NCBI RefSeq assembly: GCF_016481275.1
Contig: NZ_JAEMNW010000001.1
Coordinates: 124,001 to 188,000, forward strand
DNA length: 64,000 nucleotides
Reading direction: 5' to 3'
From: Antrihabitans auranticaus
GTDB taxonomy: Bacteria > Actinomycetota > Actinomycetes > Mycobacteriales > Mycobacteriaceae
Made by a program: the position numbers and the translations under genes
The notes under the pieces: model-generated
What the model saw: the letters and a program-made list of their open reading frames with translations, nothing else
Databases searched by the model: none
Told to the model about the DNA's origin: nothing
Part shown: positions 43,814-53,982 of the stretch, in pieces
How the letters are laid out: every line of letters begins with the position of its first letter
Numbering within the stretch: position 1 is the first letter of the stretch

Positions 43814-45217
43814 TCAGTCGGAGAGCACCGCGAGTTGCCGGATCTTGTTCATCGCGTCGAGCGCGGCGACCTTGTAGGACTCGGCCAGGGTCGGGTAGTT
43901 GAACACCGCGTCGACGAGGTAGTCGACAGTTCCACCGCACCCCATGACGGCCTGACCGATATGGACGAGTTCCGTCGCCTGGGTGCCGAAGATGTGGACG
44001 CCCAGCACTCTTCGGTCCTCTGGCGAGACCAGCAGCTTCAGGACCCCGTACGAATCGCCGACGATCTGCCCGCGCGCCAGCTCCCGGTACCGTGAAATGC
44101 CGACCTCGAAAGGCACTCGCGCTTCGGTCAATTCGTGCTCGGTCTTACCGACGAAGCTGATCTCGGGAATGGTGTAGATACCGATCGGCTGCAGATCGTT
44201 CAGGCCGTGTACCGGCTCGCCACACGCGTGATGTGCGGCCAAGCGGCCCTGCTCCATCGAGGTCGCCGCGAGCGCCGGGAAGCCGATGACATCACCCACC
44301 GCGTAGATATGCGGTACCTCGGTCGCGAAGTTCTCGTCGACCTTGATCCGCCCGCGATCGTCGGCGGCCAAGCCGGCCTTCTCGAGGTCCAGGCGCTCCG
44401 TAAGCCCCTGCCGCCCAGCCGAATACATGACAGTCTCGGCAGGAATCTTCTTACCGGATTCGAGGATGGTGACCGCACCCTTCGAGTACCGCTCGACGCT
44501 GGCGACGGTCTCACCGAACCGGAAGGTGACCGCCAGATCGCGCAGCTGGTACTTCAGGGCTTCCACGACCTCGCGGTCACAGAAATCCAGGATGTTGGGG
44601 CGCCGCTCGACGACGGTGACCTTCGTGCCGAGTGCTGCAAACATGGATGCGTACTCGATGCCGATGACGCCTGCGCCGACCACGACCATCGTCTGCGGTA
44701 TGCGCTCGAGATCGAGAATTCCGTCCGAGTCGATGATCGTCTTGTTGTCGAACTCGACGGTTTCCGGACGAGCGGGTTTGGTGCCGGTGGCAATGATGAT
44801 CTTGTCGGCTGTGACGACTCGGTTCTGCCCGGTCCCGTCCTGAATCTCGATGGTGTGCGGGTCCGTGAAATGCCCCAGCCCGGTGAGGAGCGTGACGTGG
44901 TTGCGCGACAGCTGGCTACGGATGACGTCGATCTGCCTGCCCATGACATGGTGGGTGCGCGCCATGAGGTCGTCTTTGGTGATGTCCTCCTTCACCTTGT
45001 ACGCGCTGCCGTACATCTCGCGCTGGCTCATGCCGGTCAGATAGACGACGGCTTCACGCAAAGTTTTCGACGGGATCGTGCCAGTGTTGATACACACCCC
45101 ACCGATCATGTCCCGCAGTTCGACGACCGCAACCGTCTTGTCCAGCTTCGCCGCCGCAATCGCCGCGCGCTGGCCACCCGGCCCGGAACCCATCACCAAA
45201 ACGTCGAAGTCGCTCAC
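43814..45217 (-). CDS. sthA: Soluble pyridine nucleotide transhydrogenase (SthA)
   Basis: FAD flavoprotein of the disulfide-reductase family that exchanges hydride between NADPH and NAD. 467 residues. N-terminal FAD motif [31 protein letters not shown] in place of the CxxxxC redox pair (only one Cys), which distinguishes SthA from lipoamide dehydrogenase; NAD motif [17 protein letters not shown]-terminal dimer interface with a HPT-like segment changed to NYPTLAE. GTG start at 45217; the open frame continues far upstream but loses similarity. Between bioD and the ATPase gene on the same strand. Confidence 0.93.
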   Translation of the reverse strand: MSDFDVLVMGSGPGGQRAAIAAAKLDKTVAVVELRDMIGGVCINTGTIPSKTLREAVVYLTGMSQREMYGSAYKVKEDITKDDLMARTHHVMGRQIDVIRSQLSRNHVTLLTGLGHFTDPHTIEIQDGTGQNRVVTADKIIIATGTKPARPETVEFDNKTIIDSDGILDLERIPQTMVVVGAGVIGIEYASMFAALGTKVTVVERRPNILDFCDREVVEALKYQLRDLAVTFRFGETVASVERYSKGAVTILESGKKIPAETVMYSAGRQGLTERLDLEKAGLAADDRGRIKVDENFATEVPHIYAVGDVIGFPALAATSMEQGRLAAHHACGEPVHGLNDLQPIGIYTIPEISFVGKTEHELTEARVPFEVGISRYRELARGQIVGDSYGVLKLLVSPEDRRVLGVHIFGTQATELVHIGQAVMGCGGTVDYLVDAVFNYPTLAESYKVAALDAMNKIRQLAVLSD

Positions 45218-45340
45218 TTGTGCATTGTTGCAAGGTCTGGCTGCCCCCGCAGTGAACTTTGCGCAATGGCAACCTGATCGTGCGCCGACTACGACCCGAA
45301 CGCTGTGTTCCGCTGGTGCTTGGGACGAACGGGCTGCTGT

Positions 45341-45355
45341 GGCGGGAAACCCGCC
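45341..45355 (-). terminator. Hairpin in the bioD-sthA gap
   Basis: GGCGGG-aaa-CCCGCC, flanked by TGT and ACA that can extend the stem. It lies 51 bp beyond the bioD stop on the minus strand, without a T-tract. Probable 3' end of bioA-bioF-bioD. Confidence 0.4.
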
Positions 45356-45405
45356 CCCACACCGCCACCTGAGCCCGCTCGCGGCACGGCACCGTTCTAC
45401 GAAGA

Positions 45406-46092
45406 TCAGAAGTGCTGGGCAACCCAGGACTTGTCGAACCACTCCACGGCCGAGGCGACGAACGTCAGGTGGTCGAGGCCGCCCGCCCCTTCCGGAACAG
45501 ATCCGACGACGTCGACACCCGTGACCCGGGGCAGGTCTTCCACATTGCATTCCGACGCAAGGTCCGGGCGCTGTGGCCACGAACCCACAATCAGCCCAGC
45601 GCATTCCACGCCGGCGGCAGCCAGAGCGTGGACGGTCAAGGCACTGTGGTTGAGGGTGCCGAGACCAGCGGCGGCCACGATCACGACCGGCGCCGACAGC
45701 TCGCGCGCGACGTCGAGCAACGTGAATCCCCCGGCACCGAGCCCGACGAGAAGACCTCCCGCACCCTCGACGAGCGTGACGCCCGAACGAGCATCCAACT
45801 CCCGGACAGCGGCGACGACCTGCGCCAAGTTCAGCGGCGGCAGACCACTTCGGCGCGCCGCGGTGTCGGGGGCAAGTGGATCCGGATACCTGGCAAGCTC
45901 GGTCAGGTCCTCGACGCCGGAGAGCCGTCGGATGTCCTCGAGGTCCCCCGCTTCGCCGACGGCAACACCGGTCTGCGCCGGCTTGCACACCGCGACCGAT
46001 CGTCCGGCCGCTACGGCGACCGCAGCCAACGCAGCTGTTACAACGGTCTTTCCGACGCCGGTCGACGTTCCCGTCACAAGCAGGAGCGTCAC
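45406..46092 (-). CDS. bioD: Dethiobiotin synthetase (BioD)
   Basis: ATP-dependent ring closure of 7,8-diaminopelargonate with CO2. 228 residues. P-loop GTSTGVGKT at the N-terminus, CKPAQTG (substrate Lys) and [15 protein letters not shown] start at 46092 overlaps the bioF stop by 4 bp (GTGA). Last gene of bioA-bioF-bioD. Confidence 0.94.
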   Translation of the reverse strand: MTLLLVTGTSTGVGKTVVTAALAAVAVAAGRSVAVCKPAQTGVAVGEAGDLEDIRRLSGVEDLTELARYPDPLAPDTAARRSGLPPLNLAQVVAAVRELDARSGVTLVEGAGGLLVGLGAGGFTLLDVARELSAPVVIVAAAGLGTLNHSALTVHALAAAGVECAGLIVGSWPQRPDLASECNVEDLPRVTGVDVVGSVPEGAGGLDHLTFVASAVEWFDKSWVAQHF

Positions 46093-47243
46093 CGCGCAGC
46101 AGCCGAGAGGACGTCGGTCAACACGCGATCGATCGTGTGCAACTCTGCGGCCGTCAGATTTGCGCGCGCGGTCAGGCGCAACCTGGAGGTCCCCTCGGGC
46201 ACCGACGGCGGACGGAAGCAGCCGACGCTCAAACCGTTCTCACGGCACGCCGTCGCCGCGTCGAAGGCACGTTGCGGATCACCGAGGATCACGGATACGA
46301 CTGCAGATTCGGGACGTTCGACGCCGGCGATCTCGGCGATGTCCGCGGCTCGGTCCAGCACTGCGCCAGCGCGCTCCGGTTCCCTTCGCAACACAGCGAG
46401 AGCGGCACGCGCGGCACCGACCGCCGCCGGCGCGAGGCCAGTGTCGAAGATGAACGTTCGGGCCGAATCGACAAGGTGCGCACAGACTTTGCCGCTTGCG
46501 AGGACGACGCCGCCCTGGCTCGCGAGAGACTTGGAGAGAGTCGCGGTGACGACGATGTCGGCAGCGCCGGACAAACCGAGCTCATGCACGAGCCCCCGCC
46601 CGCCGTCGCCACGGACGCCGATGCCGTGCGCCTCGTCGACGACAAGAACGGCTCCGTACTTTCGCGTCAGCCGATGCATCTCGATCAGCGGCGCGAGGTC
46701 GCCGTCCGCGCTGAACACCGAATCGGTCAACAGCAGTGCGCGCTCCTCGACCCGGTTGCGCAGAGCGTCTTCGATCGCGACGAGGTCACCGTGCGCGGTC
46801 ACCTGAACCCGGGCACGCGACAGCCTGCAGGCGTCCACCAGAGACGCATGACTCCCGGCGTCGGACACGACGAGCGATCCCCGACCTGCCAGTGCGGTGA
46901 CCGCCCCGAGGTTCGCCGCGTAACCGGACGCGAAGACGAGACCCGCTTCGACACCGACGAATTCGGCCAGCTCACGTTCGAGCATCGCGTGCTCGGTCGT
47001 GGACCCGGTGACCAAACGCGAACCCGTCGAGCCGGTGCCCCACCGTCGCAGCGAGGCGACAGCGCCATCGACGACGTCGGGGTGACGGACGAGTCCGAGG
47101 TAGTCGTTGGAGGCGAGATCGATCAGCCCGGTGACGGGCGTGCGCGGTCGCAGTTCGCGGCGCAGCCCAGCGGCGCGACGTTCCCGTTCACGGTCGTCGA
47201 GCCAGCGCAGGGCGTTTCGATCGGTTCCCACGAGTGGCAGCAT
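46089..47243 (-). CDS. bioF: 8-amino-7-oxononanoate synthase (BioF)
   Basis: PLP enzyme joining pimeloyl-thioester and L-alanine. 384 residues. Motifs: [28 protein letters not shown] (PLP-contact Asp and His) and [11 protein letters not shown] (Schiff-base Lys). The ATG at 47241-47243 is only 5 nt from the palindrome at 47249-47267, so bioF-bioD can be repressed apart from bioA. Confidence 0.94.
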   Translation of the reverse strand: MLPLVGTDRNALRWLDDRERERRAAGLRRELRPRTPVTGLIDLASNDYLGLVRHPDVVDGAVASLRRWGTGSTGSRLVTGSTTEHAMLERELAEFVGVEAGLVFASGYAANLGAVTALAGRGSLVVSDAGSHASLVDACRLSRARVQVTAHGDLVAIEDALRNRVEERALLLTDSVFSADGDLAPLIEMHRLTRKYGAVLVVDEAHGIGVRGDGGRGLVHELGLSGAADIVVTATLSKSLASQGGVVLASGKVCAHLVDSARTFIFDTGLAPAAVGAARAALAVLRREPERAGAVLDRAADIAEIAGVERPESAVVSVILGDPQRAFDAATACRENGLSVGCFRPPSVPEGTSRLRLTARANLTAAELHTIDRVLTDVLSAAAR

Positions 47244-47248
47244 ACTCG

Positions 47249-47267
47249 ACTTGAACGGTGTTCAAGT
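47249..47267. promoter_or_regulatory. Candidate BioQ box between bioA and bioF
   Basis: Perfect inverted repeat ACTTGAAC-ggt-GTTCAAGT filling most of the 26-bp bioA-bioF gap. Same core as the palindrome in front of bioB. Confidence 0.75.
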
Positions 47268-47269
47268 AA

Positions 47270-48535
47270 TCAAGCGAGTCGCGCGACCGCCACCATCGCT
47301 GCTGCGATCTGCGCAACGTCTGATTCGGTGCTCACAAACGGAGGCATCGCATAGATCAGATTCCGGAACGGTCGTAGCCAGACCCCCGCGGTGACGGCAG
47401 CGTCGGTCGCCACCTGCATGTCGACCGGGTGGTCGAGTTCGATGACGCCGATCGCGCCGAGAACCCGCACCTCGACCACGCCAGGAAGCTCTCGAGCCGG
47501 AGAAAGCCCCTGCTCCAGGGCCTGCGACACCATCGAAACCTCCGCGCGCCAATCCCGCGAGAACAGCAATTCGATCGACGCGACAGCCGTGGCGCAGGCG
47601 AGCGGATTGCCCATAAAGGTTGGGCCGTGCATCAGGCCGCCGTGCGCGGCGCTGATCGTTTCCGCAATACGCGACGTACACAGAGCCGCGGCCAACGTCA
47701 TGTAACCGCCGGTCAAAGCCTTGCCGACGCACATGACATCCGGGCTGACCCCGGCGTGGTCGGCAGCGAAGAGTTCGCCGGTCCGGCCGAAGCCGGTCGC
47801 GATCTCGTCGAAAACCAAGAGGACATCGTGCTCGTCGCAGAGGCTGCGCAGTTCCCGCAGATACCGCGGATCGTGAAAGCGCATCCCGCCCGCGCCCTGC
47901 ACGACAGGTTCGACGATCACCGCGGCGACTTCGTGCGCATGTGCTGCGAGCAGCGCACCGAATTCTTCGACATAGGCCGACTCGAACTCGCGCGGCGGCG
48001 CAGGCGCGAAGATCTGCTCGGCGAGGATATCGGTCCAGAGCGAGTGCATTCCGCCCTCGGGGTCACAGACGCTCATCGGGGTGAAGGTGTCGCCGTGATA
48101 GCCGCCGCGCCACGTCAGCAGGCGATGCTTCTCGGGCTTGTCGACGCTGCGCCAGTACTGCAGGCACATCTTGGCCGCGACCTCGACCGACACCGAACCG
48201 GAGTCCGCCAGAAACACCTTGTCCAGCCCGGGTGGCGTGATGTCCACCAAGAGCTGAACCAGCCGTACGGCAGGCTCGTGGGTGAGGCCGCCGAACATGA
48301 CGTGGCTCATGCGCCCGACCTGATCGGTGATCGCCGCGTCGAGTACCGGGTTGCGGTAACCATGGACGACGGCCCACCACGAACTCATGCCGTCGACCAG
48401 TTCACGGCCGTCTGCGAGCGTGAGTCGCGTGCCGCTGGCACTTGCCACGACCAGCGGAGCGGTCGTCGCCGGAAAGCCGCCGTACGGGTGCCACACGTGC
48501 GCGCTGTCGATTGCGGAGATCTCGTCTGGTGTCAC
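47270..48535 (-). CDS. bioA: Adenosylmethionine-8-amino-7-oxononanoate aminotransferase (BioA)
   Basis: PLP aminotransferase making 7,8-diaminopelargonate. 421 residues. Motifs: HVWHPYGG near the start, [24 protein letters not shown] and [14 protein letters not shown] (Schiff-base Lys). GTG 48533-48535 is chosen; it lies 7 nt after a TACCGT hexamer, so a leaderless mRNA is likely. Divergent from glgX with 38 bp between start codons. Confidence 0.95.
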   Translation of the reverse strand: MTPDEISAIDSAHVWHPYGGFPATTAPLVVASASGTRLTLADGRELVDGMSSWWAVVHGYRNPVLDAAITDQVGRMSHVMFGGLTHEPAVRLVQLLVDITPPGLDKVFLADSGSVSVEVAAKMCLQYWRSVDKPEKHRLLTWRGGYHGDTFTPMSVCDPEGGMHSLWTDILAEQIFAPAPPREFESAYVEEFGALLAAHAHEVAAVIVEPVVQGAGGMRFHDPRYLRELRSLCDEHDVLLVFDEIATGFGRTGELFAADHAGVSPDVMCVGKALTGGYMTLAAALCTSRIAETISAAHGGLMHGPTFMGNPLACATAVASIELLFSRDWRAEVSMVSQALEQGLSPARELPGVVEVRVLGAIGVIELDHPVDMQVATDAAVTAGVWLRPFRNLIYAMPPFVSTESDVAQIAAAMVAVARLA

Positions 48536-48542
48536 GCCAACG

Positions 48543-48567
48543 ACGGTACGACGCGCACCGATAGGGT
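48543..48567. promoter_or_regulatory. Divergent leaderless promoter pair, bioA and glgX
   Basis: Minus strand TACCGT (48548-48543) is followed by 7 nt and the bioA GTG. Plus strand TAGGGT (48562-48567) is followed by 6 nt and the glgX ATG. Neither gene has a ribosome-binding site, so both transcripts would begin at the start codon. Confidence 0.5.
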
Positions 48568-48573
48568 TACGCA

Positions 48574-50694
48574 ATGGTCGCGCCCGACACTTCGAAAACC
48601 GAGCCGCCGCCCCCGGCGGTATGGCCCGGAACGGCATACCCGCTCGGTGCTACCTACGACGGAGCCGGCACCAACTTCTCGGTGTTCTCGGAGGTCGCCG
48701 AGAAGGTCGAACTGTGCCTTATCGCCAAGGACGGCGTCGAGACCCGAGTACCGGTCGAAGAGGTCGACAGCTTCGTCTGGCACGCCTACCTCCCGTCGGT
48801 CGTCCCCGGTCAGCGCTACGGATGGCGAATTCACGGACCCTACGACCCCGACGCAGGCCTCCGGTGCGACCCGAGCAAACTGCTGCTCGACCCGTACGGC
48901 AAGGCATTCGACGGTGTCTTCGACGGAGATTCGTCGTTGACCACCTACGGCGAGGACTCGATCCACCACACGATGAGCACCGTCGTCATCAACCCGTTCT
49001 TCGACTGGCAGTCCGACAGAGCACCGAAGCGGCCGTATCACGAGACGATCATCTACGAGGCACATGTCAAGGGCCTCACCATGACTCACCCCGGAATCCC
49101 TGCCGACCTGCGCGGAACCTATGCGGGACTGGCACATCCGGTGGTCATCGATTATCTGAAGGAGCTGGGAATCACCGCGATCGAGCTGATGCCGGTGCAC
49201 CAGTTCATGCAGGATCAGACCCTGGTCGATCAGGGGCTGCGCAACTATTGGGGCTACAACTCCTTCGGATTCCTTGCGCCGCACAACGAGTACGCGTCCG
49301 CTCGCAAGCCGGGAGCGACCGTGTCCGAGTTCAAGGCGATGGTCCGCGCACTGCACGCCGAAGGTATCGAGGTCATTCTCGACGTCGTCTACAACCACAC
49401 TGCCGAGGGCAATCACGAAGGTCCGACGATCTGCTTCCGCGGCATCGACAACGCGGCCTACTACCGGTTGGTCGACGGCGACGCCGCGAAGTACATGGAC
49501 TACACCGGAACCGGCAACAGCCTCAACGTCCGGCACCCACATACGTTGCAGCTCATCATGGATTCGCTCCGATACTGGGTGCTGGAAATGCACGTCGACG
49601 GGTTCCGGTTCGACCTCGCGTCGACCTTGGCGCGCGAACTGCACGACGTCGACAAACTGTCCGCGTTCTTCGATCTGGTGCAACAAGATCCGGTGGTAAG
49701 CCAGGTGAAGCTGATCGCCGAGCCATGGGACGTCGGCGAGGGCGGGTACCAGGTCGGCAACTTCCCGGGCCTGTGGACCGAATGGAACGGCAAGTACCGC
49801 GACACGGTCCGCGACTACTGGCGCGGGGAGCCGGCGACTTTGGGCGAGTTCGCATCTCGGCTGACCGGATCGTCGGATCTCTACGAAGCGACGGGACGCC
49901 GGCCGGGTGCAAGCATCAACTTCGTCATTGCACATGACGGGTTCACGCTGCGAGACCTCGTGTCCTACAACGAGAAACACAACGAAGCCAACGGTGAAGA
50001 CAACAAGGACGGCGAGAGCCACAACCGGTCGTGGAACTGTGGGGTCGAAGGCCCGACAGACGATCCGGAGATTCTGGAACTGCGCGCGCGGCAGAGTCGG
50101 AACATCCTGGCGACCCTGATGCTCAGCCAAGGCACCCCGATGCTCGCGCACGGCGACGAGTTCGGGCGCACGCAGAACGGCAACAACAACGTCTACTGCC
50201 AGGACTCCCCGCTGGCGTGGATGGACTGGACGATGCTCGAGTCAGGTGCCGACCTCGTCGAGTTCACGCGGAACGTGATCGCACTGCGCCGCAAACACCC
50301 GGTGTTCCGGCGGCGCCGATTCTTCGAGGGCAAGCCCATCCGGACCGGTGAACAGTCACGCGATATCGCCTGGCTGACGCCCGCGGGCGAGGAAATGACG
50401 CTGGAGGACTGGGACAGCGGATTCGGCAAATCACTTGCCGTGTTCCTCAACGGGAACGGCATTGCGGCGCCGAATCACCGTGGCGAACGCGTACTCGACG
50501 ATTCCTTCCTGCTGTGTTTCAACGCCTATCACGAAGAACTACGTTTCGAAACGCCGGATTCGGTGTATGCCTCTCAATGGTCGGTCGAATTGGACACGGC
50601 CTTGCCGACAGGAAAAGGGACGGGAACCATAGTGGCCGGTGAAGCGGTGAATGTCGCGGGACGCTCGCTGCTGGTGTTGCGGCGGACCGCATGA
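48574..50694 (+). CDS. glgX: Glycogen debranching enzyme (GlgX/TreX)
   Basis: Hydrolyses alpha-1,6 branches and feeds linear maltodextrins to TreY. 706 residues: an N-terminal CBM48-type domain (about 15-110), then a GH13 barrel with the four conserved regions [20 protein letters not shown] (nucleophile Asp), LIAEPWD (acid/base Glu) and VIAHDGFTL, and a C-terminal beta domain. The ATG at 48574 appears leaderless. Its stop overlaps the treY ATG (ATGA). Confidence 0.95.
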   Translation: MVAPDTSKTEPPPPAVWPGTAYPLGATYDGAGTNFSVFSEVAEKVELCLIAKDGVETRVPVEEVDSFVWHAYLPSVVPGQRYGWRIHGPYDPDAGLRCDPSKLLLDPYGKAFDGVFDGDSSLTTYGEDSIHHTMSTVVINPFFDWQSDRAPKRPYHETIIYEAHVKGLTMTHPGIPADLRGTYAGLAHPVVIDYLKELGITAIELMPVHQFMQDQTLVDQGLRNYWGYNSFGFLAPHNEYASARKPGATVSEFKAMVRALHAEGIEVILDVVYNHTAEGNHEGPTICFRGIDNAAYYRLVDGDAAKYMDYTGTGNSLNVRHPHTLQLIMDSLRYWVLEMHVDGFRFDLASTLARELHDVDKLSAFFDLVQQDPVVSQVKLIAEPWDVGEGGYQVGNFPGLWTEWNGKYRDTVRDYWRGEPATLGEFASRLTGSSDLYEATGRRPGASINFVIAHDGFTLRDLVSYNEKHNEANGEDNKDGESHNRSWNCGVEGPTDDPEILELRARQSRNILATLMLSQGTPMLAHGDEFGRTQNGNNNVYCQDSPLAWMDWTMLESGADLVEFTRNVIALRRKHPVFRRRRFFEGKPIRTGEQSRDIAWLTPAGEEMTLEDWDSGFGKSLAVFLNGNGIAAPNHRGERVLDDSFLLCFNAYHEELRFETPDSVYASQWSVELDTALPTGKGTGTIVAGEAVNVAGRSLLVLRRTA

Positions 50695-53048
50695 GCAAGA
50701 CACCGATCGGTAGCACCTATCGCCTGCAACTGCGCGGCGACGCCTTCACGCTGAGCGACGCACGGCGGTTGGTCGACTACCTCAATCGGCTCGGCGTCAC
50801 GCACCTGTACCTCTCTCCCGTCCTCACGGCATCACGCGGGTCCACACACGGCTACGACGTCACCGACCCGACGACAGTCTCGACCGAACTGGGCGGGACC
50901 CAAGAGTTGCAAGCGCTGTCCGACGAATTGCGCGCGCGGGGTATGGGTTTGGTGATCGACATCGTGCCCAACCACGTCGGCGTCGGCGACCCGACACAGA
51001 ACGCTTGGTGGTGGGATGTCCTCAAGTTCGGTCGGCAGTCGGCCTTCGCAGACTTCTTCGACATCGACTGGCGAACCGAAAACGGAGTCTGTGGGCGCAT
51101 TGCGCTCCCCGTGCTCGACGGCGAAAACGATGCGGCAGCGCTGTCGGTCGACCGATCCGGTCCCGAGCCGACGCTCGCGTTCGGTGACCTGCGTTTCCCG
51201 ATTGCACCCGGCACCGACAAGGGCAATCCACTCGCGATCCACGACCGCCAGGCCTACCGGCTCGTGAACTGGCGCGCCAGGATGTGCACCTATCGGCGGT
51301 TCTTCGCCGTCGACAGCCTCGCAGCAATCAGGCAAGAAGATCCGCGCGTGTTCGACGCGACGCATCAGCACATTTCGGCCTGGGTCGAGCACGATCTGAT
51401 CGACGGCATTCGCGTCGATCATCCGGACGGATTAGCCGATCCCGCAGGCTATCTGGCCCGTCTTCGTCAGGTACTCGGACCGCAGCGCTGGTTGGTGATC
51501 GAGAAGATCCTCGCCGACGGTGAACCGCTCGACCCGACGTTGCCGATCGACGGCACAACCGGTTACGACGCGCTCGCCGACCTCGGCGGCGTTTTCCTCG
51601 ACCGGGACGGTGCGGCCGAGCTGACAAGGCTCTCGACACTGCTCACCGGCGCGGCCGGCGACGCTGCCTGGCTCCACGACGCAGAACGCATGCTGAAAAA
51701 TGATGTCGCACAGGGGGATCTGTCGGGAGACATCGCCCGCCTCGTCGCGGCAGTCACACGCGAGACGGGCAGCGACTGCGACGTCGAGGCGCTGACTCGC
51801 GCCGTCACCGAAGTCATTGCCGCAACGCCCGTCTATCGCAGCGACTACGCGGTGCTGTCGGGAACCATCGGCCGCGTCGTCGGGGACGTCGAGAAGCGGG
51901 ATCCCGACCTTGCGGGACCGCTCGCCGTGCTCGTTTCGGCGCTGGCCCTTCGTGGTGAGTCCGCGCGACGGCTACAGCAACTGACCGGTGCAGTCACGGC
52001 GAAGGGCGTCGAAGACTGCTTGTTCTATCGCACGGCACGCCTCGTCAGCCTGCAGGAGGTCGGCGGCAACCCTGGACGATTCGGCTACTCCCCCAACGAA
52101 TTCCACCTATCCAACGCCGAACGCGTGCGGCGCTGGCCCCGCTCGATGACGACGCTGTCGACGCACGACACCAAGCGCGGCGAGGATGTGCGGTCGCGGA
52201 TCAGCGTGCTGTCCCAGGTGCCGAAGCGGTGGTCGTCGAGCGTCGTCCAATGGGAAGAGCTCGCACCGAGCCCCGACCGTGCGACTGGATTGTTCCTGTG
52301 GCAGAACATGTTCGGAATCTGGCCGGTCGACGAGCCGGACGCCGGCAAGATACGCGACCGCCTGCACGCCTATGCGGAGAAAGCGATTCGCGAAGCAGGC
52401 GTCCACACGAGTTGGGCAGCAGTGGAGCCGGACTTCGAAGACGCGGTGCACGCGTGGATCGACACCGTCGTCGACGGCGCCGTCGGCGAGTCGATCGCCG
52501 ACCTGGTGAGCGAGCTCGCACCACACGGCTGGGCAATCTCGCTGGGCCAGAAGCTGTTACAGCTCTGCGGTCCCGGCATTCCGGACATCTATCAGGGCAC
52601 CGAACTGTGGGAGGACACCCTCGTAGATCCCGACAACCGGCGGCTGGTCGATTTCGACATCCGGCGCGAGATGCTCGCTTCGTTGTCTCAAGCGCACGAG
52701 GTCGACGAGACCGGCGTGGCCAAAATGTGGGTCGTCGCGCATTCGCTGTGGCTGCGGCGCGAAAGGCCGGACTGCTTCGTCGGCGGTACCTATACGCCCA
52801 TCTACGCGGCCGGAACTGCTGCCGATCGAATCATCGGCTTCGCCCGTGGACGCGAGGGCGGCGCTTCGGAGGTCATCGCGCTCGCGATTCGGCACACTGC
52901 CGCCGTCGCCGAAAATGGCTGGGGCGATACGGTTCTCACCCTCCCGGACGGGGTCTGGACCGACCGACTGGCCAACACGACGTATTCCGGGCAGGTCGCC
53001 CCGGACCAACTCTTCGCGCACTTGCCGGTCGCATTGCTCGTTCGCTGA
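50691..53048 (+). CDS. treY: Maltooligosyl trehalose synthase (TreY)
   Basis: Converts the reducing-end alpha-1,4 link of maltodextrins to alpha,alpha-1,1. 785 residues, normal for TreY. GH13 motifs: DIVPNHVGVG, GIRVDHPDGLADP (nucleophile Asp), LVIEKILADGE (Glu) and TLSTHDTKRGEDVRSR. Start overlaps the glgX stop by 4 bp. Second step of the TreX-TreY-TreZ trehalose route. Confidence 0.96.
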   Translation: MSKTPIGSTYRLQLRGDAFTLSDARRLVDYLNRLGVTHLYLSPVLTASRGSTHGYDVTDPTTVSTELGGTQELQALSDELRARGMGLVIDIVPNHVGVGDPTQNAWWWDVLKFGRQSAFADFFDIDWRTENGVCGRIALPVLDGENDAAALSVDRSGPEPTLAFGDLRFPIAPGTDKGNPLAIHDRQAYRLVNWRARMCTYRRFFAVDSLAAIRQEDPRVFDATHQHISAWVEHDLIDGIRVDHPDGLADPAGYLARLRQVLGPQRWLVIEKILADGEPLDPTLPIDGTTGYDALADLGGVFLDRDGAAELTRLSTLLTGAAGDAAWLHDAERMLKNDVAQGDLSGDIARLVAAVTRETGSDCDVEALTRAVTEVIAATPVYRSDYAVLSGTIGRVVGDVEKRDPDLAGPLAVLVSALALRGESARRLQQLTGAVTAKGVEDCLFYRTARLVSLQEVGGNPGRFGYSPNEFHLSNAERVRRWPRSMTTLSTHDTKRGEDVRSRISVLSQVPKRWSSSVVQWEELAPSPDRATGLFLWQNMFGIWPVDEPDAGKIRDRLHAYAEKAIREAGVHTSWAAVEPDFEDAVHAWIDTVVDGAVGESIADLVSELAPHGWAISLGQKLLQLCGPGIPDIYQGTELWEDTLVDPDNRRLVDFDIRREMLASLSQAHEVDETGVAKMWVVAHSLWLRRERPDCFVGGTYTPIYAAGTAADRIIGFARGREGGASEVIALAIRHTAAVAENGWGDTVLTLPDGVWTDRLANTTYSGQVAPDQLFAHLPVALLVR

Positions 53049-53113
53049 CCCACCGTCACCGGGTTGGCGGTTATACACTCTTGCCCGGGGGAAACGACCC
53101 TTTAGGAGATTGC

Positions 53114-53560
53114 ATGCCTGGCCAATTCAGCGGTACCGCAGTGGTCGATCGGCCGATCGCCGAAGTCTTCGCCTTTCTCGCCGCGGGGACGAACGATCCG
53201 AAGTTCAGCCCGCGCATCCTCGAAATCGTCAAGAAGACCGATGGCCCACCGGGGCTCGGAACCGTGTTCGTCAGTAAGGCAAAGGACGCCGGGCTGAAGA
53301 GCGACCGGGAGTTCGAACTCGTCGGATTCGAGGCTCCGACAACGATTCGCTGGTCGGAACGGTCCAAGAACAACATCACCGTCCCCGAGGGCGGTTACGA
53401 CCTCGAGGAGATCAGTCCGACCCAGACCCGGGTCACGATCTTCAACTCGTTCGCTGGTCACGGTGTCGGCAAATTGCTCGTCGGGTTCGCGCGCAAGGCC
53501 GCCGCGAAGGATGCTCCCGCATTCGCCGAACGGATCAAGAAGGCGGTCGAAGCGGAGTAG
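53114..53560 (+). CDS. SRPBCC-family small protein
   Basis: 148 residues with the START/polyketide-cyclase-like fold: an opening strand and helix (TAVVDRPIAEVFAFLA), DREFELVGFEAPTTIRWSE and a long C-terminal helix (KDAPAFAERIKKAVEAE). The family binds hydrophobic ligands in a cavity; the ligand is unknown. TAGGAG is 7 nt before the ATG. It sits between treY and treZ, spaced 65 bp from treY. Confidence 0.8.
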   Translation: MPGQFSGTAVVDRPIAEVFAFLAAGTNDPKFSPRILEIVKKTDGPPGLGTVFVSKAKDAGLKSDREFELVGFEAPTTIRWSERSKNNITVPEGGYDLEEISPTQTRVTIFNSFAGHGVGKLLVGFARKAAAKDAPAFAERIKKAVEAE

Positions 53561-53603
53561 AAAGCGACGTTTGCCCACCGCGCCGACCGGGTATGGCTGC
53601 CCG

Positions 53604-53969
53604 GTGAGTACTCCCTACGGCGCGGTGGACAGCCGTCGAAGAACCGCCCGAAATGCGCAGATCTACACGATCACCGTAGTCACGCTCGCCATCCTCGCGT
53701 TGCTGGTCACCGTCGGACTGGTCGCTGGCGCGGGTGGCGAATGCGGTACCGACGAAACATATTTCGAGTGCCACGAAACTGCGCGCTACGTCGTGACCCT
53801 TGTGCCGACCTCGTTGTTCCTGCTCGGCGCACTCGGCGCGTTCGTCCGCACGTACCAGGTGTGGCGCCACAAGAACGAGTGGCGGATGTGGCATGCCGCA
53901 GGTTGGGCGTTGTTCGTTGCGATGCTGATCTACATCGGCGTCGCCGGATCGTTCCTCGCGATGGATTAG
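53604..53969 (+). CDS. Small membrane protein, three predicted helices
   Basis: 121 residues, unrecognised. Basic N-terminus (DSRRRTARNAQ), helix 1 (ITVVTLAILALLVTVGLVAG), a short loop with two Cys (GGECGTDETYFECHE), helix 2 (VTLVPTSLFLLGALGAF) and helix 3 (WALFVAMLIYIGVAG). GTG 53604 is the best-placed start; the ribosome-binding site is weak. The Cys pair may form an extracytoplasmic disulfide. It lies 14 bp ahead of treZ. Confidence 0.65.
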   Translation: MSTPYGAVDSRRRTARNAQIYTITVVTLAILALLVTVGLVAGAGGECGTDETYFECHETARYVVTLVPTSLFLLGALGAFVRTYQVWRHKNEWRMWHAAGWALFVAMLIYIGVAGSFLAMD

Positions 53970-53982
53970 CGGCGGATAGGGC

